Below, piece by piece: positions 57,980 through 64,000 of a stretch of 64,000 nucleotides of DNA. The first letter of the stretch is position 1. Each line of letters begins with the position of its first letter. The stretch spans positions 1,153,501 through 1,217,500 of the forward strand of contig NZ_FNTF01000002.1 of NCBI RefSeq assembly GCF_900105495.1, given 5' to 3'. The translations under genes were made by a program, and so were the position numbers. The notes below the pieces were generated by a model. The model was not told the origin of the DNA. It saw nothing but the letters and a program-made list of their open reading frames with translations, and made no database searches. Source of the DNA: Pseudomonas frederiksbergensis. GTDB taxonomy: Bacteria > Pseudomonadota > Gammaproteobacteria > Pseudomonadales > Pseudomonadaceae.

Positions 57980-59422
57980 ATGCAGCTTAAAGACACCCAG
58001 TTGTTCCGCCAGCAAGCCTTTATCGATGGCGCTTGGGTTGATGCGGACAATGGTCAGACGATCAAGGTCAACAACCCGGCAACGGGCGAAATTCTGGGCA
58101 CCGTGCCGAAAATGGGCGCTGCCGAAACCCGCCGTGCAATCGAAGCCGCTGACAAAGCGCTGCCGGCCTGGCGTGCACTGACCGCCAAGGACCGCGCCAA
58201 CAAGCTGCGTCGCTGGTTCGAACTGATCATCGAGAACCAGGACGACCTGGCTCGCCTGATGACCCTCGAACAAGGCAAGCCATTGGCCGAAGCCAAGGGC
58301 GAAATCGTTTACGCCGCTTCCTTTATCGAGTGGTTCGCCGAAGAAGCCAAGCGCATCTACGGGGATGTGATTCCGGGTCACCAGCCAGACAAGCGCCTGA
58401 TCGTGATCAAGCAGCCAATCGGCGTGACCGCTGCAATCACCCCGTGGAACTTCCCCGCCGCGATGATCACCCGTAAAGCCGGCCCGGCCCTGGCCGCCGG
58501 TTGCACCATGGTGCTCAAACCTGCTTCGCAAACCCCGTTTTCCGCATTCGCCCTGGCCGAACTGGCCCAGCGTGCCGGCATTCCTGCCGGTGTGTTCAGC
58601 GTGGTGACTGGCAGTGCCGGCGACATCGGCAGCGAGCTGACCAGCAACCCGATCGTGCGCAAACTGTCCTTCACCGGCTCGACCGAAATCGGTCGTCAGC
58701 TGATGGCTGAATGCGCCAAGGACATCAAGAAAGTGTCCCTGGAACTGGGCGGCAATGCGCCGTTCATCGTGTTCGACGACGCAGACCTGGATAAGGCCGT
58801 CGAAGGCGCGATCATTTCCAAGTACCGCAACAACGGCCAGACCTGCGTCTGCGCCAACCGTCTGTACATTCAGGATTCGGTCTACGACGCGTTCGCCGAA
58901 AAACTGAAAGTGGCCGTGGCCAAACTCAAGATCGGTAACGGTCTGGATGACGGCACCACCACTGGCCCGCTGATCGACGGAAAAGCCGTGGCCAAGGTTC
59001 AAGAGCACATTGCTGACGCGATCAGCAAAGGCGCAACCGTTCTGGCCGGTGGCAAGGTCATGGAAGGCAACTTCTTCGAGCCGACCATCCTGACCAACGT
59101 GCCGAACAACGCTGCCGTGGCCAAGGAAGAAACCTTCGGTCCATTGGCGCCGCTGTTCCGCTTCAAAGACGAAGCCGACGTGATCGCGATGTCCAACGAC
59201 ACCGAGTTCGGTCTGGCCTCGTACTTCTATGCTCGCGACCTGGGTCGTGTGTTCCGCGTGGCTGAAGCTTTGGAATACGGCATGGTCGGCGTCAACACCG
59301 GGTTGATCTCCAACGAAGTCGCGCCGTTCGGCGGCATCAAGGCGTCGGGCCTGGGCCGTGAAGGCTCCAAGTACGGCATCGAGGATTACCTGGAAATCAA
59401 ATACCTCTGCCTGGGCATCTAA
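57980..59422 (+). CDS. gabD: Succinate-semialdehyde dehydrogenase (NADP+)
   Basis: This 480-residue aldehyde dehydrogenase oxidises succinate semialdehyde to succinate, the second step of GABA catabolism. The catalytic pair E255 (LELGGNAP) and C289 (NNGQTCVCANR) is present, as are TPWNFPAAMITRK and FTGSTEIGRQL of the cofactor fold. The length and the C-V-C pattern fit GabD. I start at ATG 57980; AAGGA lies about 9 nt upstream. gabT follows 185 bp later, so both GABA-degradation steps are encoded side by side. Confidence 0.95.
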   Translation: MQLKDTQLFRQQAFIDGAWVDADNGQTIKVNNPATGEILGTVPKMGAAETRRAIEAADKALPAWRALTAKDRANKLRRWFELIIENQDDLARLMTLEQGKPLAEAKGEIVYAASFIEWFAEEAKRIYGDVIPGHQPDKRLIVIKQPIGVTAAITPWNFPAAMITRKAGPALAAGCTMVLKPASQTPFSAFALAELAQRAGIPAGVFSVVTGSAGDIGSELTSNPIVRKLSFTGSTEIGRQLMAECAKDIKKVSLELGGNAPFIVFDDADLDKAVEGAIISKYRNNGQTCVCANRLYIQDSVYDAFAEKLKVAVAKLKIGNGLDDGTTTGPLIDGKAVAKVQEHIADAISKGATVLAGGKVMEGNFFEPTILTNVPNNAAVAKEETFGPLAPLFRFKDEADVIAMSNDTEFGLASYFYARDLGRVFRVAEALEYGMVGVNTGLISNEVAPFGGIKASGLGREGSKYGIEDYLEIKYLCLGI

Positions 59423-59446
59423 GGCAAGGCAAGGCAATGCTTCAAG

Positions 59447-59478
59447 CGCAAAGGGCACGAGAGCGCTGTCCCTTTGCG
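59447..59478. other. Inverted repeat between gabD and gabT
   Basis: CGCAAAGGG (59447-59455) and CCCTTTGCG (59470-59478) form a 9-bp stem with a 14-nt loop. There is no T run, so it may modulate mRNA stability or partial read-through rather than terminate. Confidence 0.45.
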
Positions 59479-59607
59479 ATGCTTCAAACGGAATTTTCTC
59501 TGTGGCCGGGAAAGCTGTGGCAGTCGATCATCGCATGCTGCCGTAGTTGCCTCCCCGCCGCATTTTCCTTGAACCACGCCGCCCGATGAGCGGTGAATGA
59601 GGACTTT

Positions 59608-60885
59608 ATGAGCAAGACTAACGCATCCCTGATGAAACGCCGCGAAGCCGCTGTACCACGCGGTGTTGGCCAGATTCACCCGATCTTCGCCGACCATGCG
59701 AAGAACGCCACCGTGACCGACGTTGAAGGTCGCGAGTTCATCGACTTCGCCGGCGGTATCGCCGTGCTGAACACCGGTCACGTGCACCCGAAAATCATCG
59801 CCGCCGTGACCGAACAGCTGAACAAGCTGACCCACACCTGCTTCCAGGTACTGGCCTACGAGCCGTACGTGGAAGTGTGCGAAAAGATCAACGCCAAGGT
59901 GCCGGGTGATTTCGCCAAGAAAACCCTGCTGGTGACCACCGGCTCCGAAGCCGTGGAAAACTCCATCAAGATCGCCCGCGCCGCCACTGGCCGTGCCGGT
60001 GTGATCGCGTTCACTGGCGCTTACCACGGTCGCACCATGATGACCTTGGGCCTGACCGGTAAAGTCGTGCCTTACTCGGCCGGCATGGGCCTGATGCCAG
60101 GCGGCATCTTCCGCGCGCTGTACCCGAACGAACTGCACGGTGTGAGCATCGACGATTCGATCGCCAGCATCGAACGGATCTTCAAGAACGACGCCGAACC
60201 GCGTGACATCGCTGCAATCATCATCGAGCCGGTTCAGGGCGAAGGCGGTTTCTACGTCGCGCCTAAAGAGTTCATGAAGCGTCTGCGCGCGCTGTGCGAC
60301 CAGCACGGCATCCTGCTGATCGCTGATGAAGTACAAACCGGCGCTGGTCGTACCGGCACGTTCTTCGCCATGGAGCAGATGGGCGTTGCTGCCGACCTGA
60401 CCACCTTCGCCAAATCCATCGCTGGCGGCTTCCCGTTGGCCGGTGTTTGCGGCAAGGCCGAATACATGGACGCCATTGCTCCAGGCGGCCTGGGCGGCAC
60501 TTACGCCGGTAGCCCGATCGCTTGCGCCGCGGCCCTGGCCGTGATGGAAGTGTTCGAAGAAGAGCACCTGCTGGATCGCTGCAAAGCTGTCGGCGAGCGT
60601 CTGGTGACTGGCCTGAAAGCCATTCAGGCCAAGTACCCGGTGATCGGCGAAGTCCGTGCCCTGGGCGCGATGATCGCGGTCGAGCTGTTCGTTGATGGCG
60701 ACAGCCACAAGCCGAACGCTGCTGCTGTGGCATCGGTTGTGGCCAAGGCGCGTGACAAGGGTCTGATCCTGCTGTCCTGCGGCACTTACGGCAACGTTCT
60801 GCGCGTGCTGGTACCACTGACTTCGCCGGACGAGCAACTGGACAAAGGTCTGGCAATCATCGAAGAGTGCTTCTCTGAGCTTTGA
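59608..60885 (+). CDS. gabT: 4-aminobutyrate aminotransferase
   Basis: This 425-residue PLP-dependent class III transaminase converts GABA and 2-oxoglutarate to succinate semialdehyde and glutamate. The PLP lysine is K269 in TFAKSIAGGFPLAGV, and the cofactor aspartate is in LLIADEVQTGAGRTG. GSEAVENSIKIARAATGR is the phosphate-binding turn. I start at ATG 59608 (MSKTNASLMKRREAAVPRGV); GAGGA lies about 6 nt upstream. It works with gabD just upstream. A strong terminator follows. Confidence 0.95.
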   Translation: MSKTNASLMKRREAAVPRGVGQIHPIFADHAKNATVTDVEGREFIDFAGGIAVLNTGHVHPKIIAAVTEQLNKLTHTCFQVLAYEPYVEVCEKINAKVPGDFAKKTLLVTTGSEAVENSIKIARAATGRAGVIAFTGAYHGRTMMTLGLTGKVVPYSAGMGLMPGGIFRALYPNELHGVSIDDSIASIERIFKNDAEPRDIAAIIIEPVQGEGGFYVAPKEFMKRLRALCDQHGILLIADEVQTGAGRTGTFFAMEQMGVAADLTTFAKSIAGGFPLAGVCGKAEYMDAIAPGGLGGTYAGSPIACAAALAVMEVFEEEHLLDRCKAVGERLVTGLKAIQAKYPVIGEVRALGAMIAVELFVDGDSHKPNAAAVASVVAKARDKGLILLSCGTYGNVLRVLVPLTSPDEQLDKGLAIIEECFSEL

Positions 60886-60921
60886 TTTAAAGTGCTCCGA
60901 TGAATGTGTGAACTGATCGAC

Positions 60922-60949
60922 AAAAAAACCCGCTTCGGCGGGTTTTTTT
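60922..60949 (+). terminator. Intrinsic terminator after gabT
   Basis: AAAAAAACCCGC-TTCG-GCGGGTTTTTTT, a perfect stem with a UUCG loop and T run, about 37 bp after the gabT stop. Confidence 0.92.
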
Positions 60950-61035
60950 GTGTCCATGGAGCCCATTGATGGCAAATGCGCTGTATCGAATGGCCATCAT
61001 TGACTAAGGTGCAAGCACGACTTTGGAGTGTGTAA

Positions 61036-62250
61036 ATGACTGCTGTGGTGTTACCCGCTGCGCCGCGTGTGCTGATTGCCGAGGCCGATCCCTGGTCCCG
61101 CGATCTGCTCAAGCAGGTTTTGTTGAATGTGCGCTGTGACGCGCGGCTGGATCTGTGTGCCGATGGTCAGGAAGCGCTGCACCTGTTGGCGGAAAATCCT
61201 TACGACCTGGTGATCGTCGATTGGGAGCTGCCCGGCGTCGATGGTTTGAATATCTTGCGCAATGTCCGTCAGCGCAAACGCAACCCGCCGCTGCCGTTCA
61301 TTCTAATGAGCAACCGTAACGACAGCGCCAGCGTTCGCGAAGCTCTGCCGCTGGCGCCTGCGGCGTACCTGACCAAACCCCTGAACATGGAAAGCCTGAC
61401 CCAGCGCCTGCAGGATTTGCTGTTGAATGCCGGTGAAGAGGTGTCTTGCGAAACGCCTTCGCTGTCGCCAGGCATGACGTTGGCGGTTTACCTGGAGCGT
61501 CGTCGTGAGCTGGCCGACGGTGCGCCGCTGATGACTGACGTGCAGTTGGCGGTCAAGCGCAGCCTCAATCCCAATGGTCTCGACCTGACACTGCTGCATG
61601 ACGAGATTCGTACCGATCCGCAAGTGACCGCTGTGCTGATCGCCGCTGCCAACAGCGCGGCCCAGCACCATGGCGCCGCCGTACAAACCCTGTCCCAGGC
61701 GCTGCACCGCCTCGGCACCGGGCAAAGCATGAACCTGATTCTGGGGCTGGCCCTCAAGCGCAGTGCCCGACTCAGCGATCCGTTTCTGGCCGATTATGCC
61801 GAGCGCTATTGGGAGCTGTCGCTGCGCACTGCCGAGTATGGCCGGACCCTGGCGCGCTTGTTGGATCTGGATCAGGAGCGCTGCTATTGCGCCGGCATGC
61901 TGCATCGCCTCGGCGACCTTGCGCTGTTGCGGTGTTTGCAGGAGTGGAAGCAGGCCGGGGGCGAGCTGGATGAATGGGAGGAGGTTGGCGAGGCGCTGGC
62001 CGAGTTCGGCGCGGCTTATGGTTCGGCGCTTCGCACTCGCTGGCGTCTGCCGCTGGAGCTGCGAGAGCTGATTGCGGCGGTCTACCAGTTCGGTGGCGGG
62101 GTTTACTCCCGCGAAGCGCTGGTGATGAACATGGCTGCGCAACTGGCGCGCCTGACCGAGCATGAGGGCATTGAAGACCTGGCGAAGAGCCGGACGGCGC
62201 GGTTGCTCAAGATCGGATTGCCGGAGCTGATGCGCTTACGCAAGAAATAA
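61036..62250 (+). CDS. Receiver-HDOD signalling protein
   Basis: This 404-residue protein has an N-terminal CheY-like receiver (about 10-125) with phospho-acceptor D62 (LVIVDWELPG), the acidic pocket E16/D18 and the conserved K in L-T-K-P. An HDOD domain follows (about 150-400: LNPNGLDLTLLHDEIRTDPQVTAVLI, GMLHRLGDLALL). HDOD is a catalytically inactive HD-fold signalling module. Start ATG has GGAG 8 nt upstream. No histidine kinase is adjacent, and the target is unknown. Confidence 0.88.
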   Translation: MTAVVLPAAPRVLIAEADPWSRDLLKQVLLNVRCDARLDLCADGQEALHLLAENPYDLVIVDWELPGVDGLNILRNVRQRKRNPPLPFILMSNRNDSASVREALPLAPAAYLTKPLNMESLTQRLQDLLLNAGEEVSCETPSLSPGMTLAVYLERRRELADGAPLMTDVQLAVKRSLNPNGLDLTLLHDEIRTDPQVTAVLIAAANSAAQHHGAAVQTLSQALHRLGTGQSMNLILGLALKRSARLSDPFLADYAERYWELSLRTAEYGRTLARLLDLDQERCYCAGMLHRLGDLALLRCLQEWKQAGGELDEWEEVGEALAEFGAAYGSALRTRWRLPLELRELIAAVYQFGGGVYSREALVMNMAAQLARLTEHEGIEDLAKSRTARLLKIGLPELMRLRKK

Positions 62251-62258
62251 CGCAGGGA

Positions 62259-62370
62259 GATCGTTCCCACGCTCTGCGTGGGAATGCCGCCCCGGACGCT
62301 CCGCGTCCCTTCGCAAGTCGCGACGCAGAGCGTCACAGGATGCATTCCCACGCAGAGCGTGGGAACGATC
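62259..62370. repeat. Large inverted repeat of a second REP-like family
   Basis: Arms at 62259-62287 and 62342-62370 are each built around CCCACGCTCTGCGTGGG and are also complementary to each other. The spacer contains a further GGACGCTCCGCGTCC palindrome. A different family from the GCGAGCAGGCTC REPs. Confidence 0.85.
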
Positions 62371-62376
62371 ATGGGC

Positions 62377-63366
62377 TCAGGATGAGACGATGCGGTTCTT
62401 GCCCTGGTGTTTGGCCTGGTACATTGCCGCATCTGCGCGGGCAAACAGGTTGTCCACGCTTTCGTCCTCGGCGGTGAGGCTGGTCAGGCCCTGGCTGACG
62501 GTGATGCCGAACGTCTGGTCGCCATGGCTGAAACGCAATCGCTGAATCTCCCGTTGCAGGCGCTCGGCCACTTGCATGGCCATGTCTGGCGCACAGCCGG
62601 GAAACACCGCAGCGAATTCCTCGCCACCAATTCGCCCGAACACATCACCTCGCCGCAACGTCGCGCGACCGCACTCGGCGATTCGTTGCAGCACGTTGTC
62701 ACCTTCCTGGTGGCCGTAGGTATCGTTGATCACTTTGAAGTCATCGATGTCCAGCAGCAGGAAGGCCAGCGGCGTGCGTTGGTGCAGTGCCTGTTCGAAT
62801 TCACGGTGGGCGCAGTCGAAGAAGTGTCGGCGGTTGCTGCTCTGGGTCAGCACGTCGGTGGTGGCCAGGCGTTGCAGCTCGGTTTCCATCTGCTTCTTGT
62901 CAGTAATGTCTTCGGCAATGCCGACAATGATCACCGGTTGCCCTGGTTCGGCCTGGCGGTTGATGAAGCACTTGTCACTGAGCCAGCGGACCTGGCCGTC
63001 GGCGGTAATGATTCGGTACTCACGGTCTTCAACGGCGCCTTTGACCAATACTTCGGCCAGGCTGCGTTCGGCATAGTCCAGATCGTCGGGGTAAATGCTG
63101 TCGCGCCATTGGTTGTAGTCGGACAGTAACAAGCCTGCGGAGCGGCCGAAAATCCGTTCATACGCCGGGCTGACATAGAGCACGCGACGAGATTCCCAGT
63201 CGAAAGCCCAAAGCACCGCGTTGACGCTCACCAGCAGAGTGCTGAACAGTTGTTCTCGTTCACTCAGGCGTGCCACTTCGCCTTGCGCGTGCATTAGCGC
63301 CAGCAGGGTTTGCGCAGCCTCGGGCCACTGCGGGAGGGATGAGTCTTGTAGGCTTTTATTGACCAT
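62377..63366 (-). CDS. PAS-GGDEF diguanylate cyclase
   Basis: This 329-residue cytoplasmic protein has a PAS domain (about 40-160, VLWAFDWESRRVLYVSPAYERIFGRSAG) followed by GGDEF (about 165-328). The active-site motif GGEEF is intact. An R-x-x-D inhibitory I-site (RRGD) lies five residues upstream, so it should make c-di-GMP with product inhibition. PAS plus PAC residues end in IVGIAEDITDKKQMETELQ. Start ATG 63366; GTG 63372 is an alternative with a slightly better ribosome site. It could act oppositely to the EAL protein at 16946, although the two genes are far apart. Confidence 0.9.
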   Translation of the reverse strand: MVNKSLQDSSLPQWPEAAQTLLALMHAQGEVARLSEREQLFSTLLVSVNAVLWAFDWESRRVLYVSPAYERIFGRSAGLLLSDYNQWRDSIYPDDLDYAERSLAEVLVKGAVEDREYRIITADGQVRWLSDKCFINRQAEPGQPVIIVGIAEDITDKKQMETELQRLATTDVLTQSSNRRHFFDCAHREFEQALHQRTPLAFLLLDIDDFKVINDTYGHQEGDNVLQRIAECGRATLRRGDVFGRIGGEEFAAVFPGCAPDMAMQVAERLQREIQRLRFSHGDQTFGITVSQGLTSLTAEDESVDNLFARADAAMYQAKHQGKNRIVSS

Positions 63367-63485
63367 AGACACAAAATCTCAAAGGGCGTGTGCCGCTCGA
63401 GGGTCGAAAGCGGCCAATACCAGAGCCCGCCTGAATGGCGAAGTGTCTTTGAGATAGGGGATTTTGAGCGAAGTTCCCGCCTTAT

Positions 63486-63604
63486 GTGGTGAGGGAGCTT
63501 GCTCCCGCCGGGCGGTACTGGCGACGCGTTTTTCAATGAAAGAACGCCTCGCCAGGTTTTGCGACTGCTGCGCAGTCACGCGGGAGCAAGCTCCCTCGCC
63601 ACAG
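63486..63604. repeat. REP pair (inverted)
   Basis: Arms at about 63486-63511 and 63580-63604 (GAGGGAGCTTGCTCCCG type) lie between the cyclase gene and the end of desA. The second arm reaches the desA stop codon. Confidence 0.85.
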
Positions 63605-64000
63605 TCAGACTGCAGCGGCAGGGCGCAGGGAGTAGGTTTTCAACTGATCGGCGAAGTCGCGCAGGGATTGAATCCCGCTGGCTTCGGCTTCGTGTACCCA
63701 GTCCTTGATGGCGGCCAGCATGTCGTGACCATTTGAGCTGGTCTTGACCCAGATCTGCTGCAAGGCCAGGCGTTTCTCGTAAATTACCTTCAGCGCCTGA
63801 CTGTGCTCGAGCATGGTCTGGATGCGAACGTGGTGTTTGTCATCCAGCAGGCTGGTTTCCCGCGAGAGCAGGCGCTTGGCGCGGTGGAACTGGTGGCGGA
63901 CCGAGTGATCGACTTTTTCCAGCTCTTGCTTGACCAGCGGTGCGATTACCAATTTGCGGTACTGGGCCATGATCTGGAAGCGGTTGTTGAGGATCGCCAT
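63605..64000 (-). CDS. desA: DesA-family fatty acid desaturase, C-terminal part (5' end beyond the right edge)
   Basis: Only the last 131 residues or so are in the window; the frame is open at the right edge. The sequence (AILNNRFQIMAQYRKLVIAP, HRAKRLLSRET, SGIQSLRDFADQLKTYSLRP at the end) matches the long C-terminal extension of the Pseudomonas DesA-type delta-9 acyl desaturase. The membrane helices and histidine boxes would lie to the right. The methionine at the edge is internal in homologues, so it should not be taken as the start. Confidence 0.8.
   Translation of the reverse strand: MAILNNRFQIMAQYRKLVIAPLVKQELEKVDHSVRHQFHRAKRLLSRETSLLDDKHHVRIQTMLEHSQALKVIYEKRLALQQIWVKTSSNGHDMLAAIKDWVHEAEASGIQSLRDFADQLKTYSLRPAAAV

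Noticed and set aside
63605..64000. Treating the last frame as a complete 131-residue gene starting at 64000
   Set aside because: It matches the C-terminal extension of DesA, so the methionine at the edge is internal.

Overview
The window is a chromosomal segment of a fluorescent-group Pseudomonas. The evidence is high-GC codon use, several families of Pseudomonas REP palindromes between genes, and a recognisable lap adhesin locus. gabD/gabT, the end of desA, a DUF6124 gene and a DUF2789 gene also fit this group. Genus-level confidence is high; I do not name a species.

Layout. (1) 1-16549: the minus-strand 5' part of a giant LapA-type adhesin (at least 3,761 codons, running off the left edge), divergent from its type I secretion genes lapE, lapB and lapC. 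(2) 16946-19492: a PAS-PAS-GAF-GGDEF-EAL protein resembling the oxygen-sensing phosphodiesterase DosP, with a perfect ANR-type box upstream. (3) 19679-24494: a TauD-like dioxygenase, a sulfonate-type ABC importer and a LysR regulator. (4) 24715-28918: a DHA2 / EmrA / NodT-type tripartite efflux operon. (5) 28899-30089: an NYN-domain gene and a more AT-rich stretch. (6) 30090-45363: three HlyD-type proteins (one with a GAF-like region, one fused to an M50 metallopeptidase), a sulfotransferase, a 2,629-residue LEPR-XLL/DUF4347/Ig-repeat protein, a TolC-type lipoprotein and an APS kinase. (7) 45534-57411: mostly household and hypothetical genes, including slipin/NfeD, YbaK, a TA pair with a broken toxin, DUF945, a Rieske-FAD reductase, PEBP, a frameshifted YfbK-like VWA gene, and an ECF sigma factor with a probable partner. 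(8) 57553-64000: tRNA-Arg(CCG), gabD, gabT, a receiver-HDOD protein, a PAS-GGDEF cyclase and the 3' end of desA.

Two surface-protein systems stand out. The lap locus is standard: LapA should be exported by LapB/LapC/LapE and held or released according to c-di-GMP. It carries a FleQ-like box upstream and, unusually, two TAAG motifs at the place where LapG cuts. The neighbouring DosP-like gene suggests oxygen input into the same signalling pool.

The second system (30090-45363) is the best candidate for something poorly described. It has a giant Ig-repeat protein without a Sec signal or RTX tail, adaptor proteins and an outer-membrane channel, but no ABC ATPase anywhere in the cluster. An M50-HlyD fusion sits where the exporter would be expected. 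The giant gene is flanked by a PAPS-type sulfotransferase and an APS kinase, so a sulfation step may belong to the pathway. These functional links are inferences from gene order and motifs.

Three genes look damaged: relE (in-frame TGA at codon 33), the yfbK-like gene (one-base deletion) and, less certainly, the nodT-like gene, whose 5' coding region contains a REP element.
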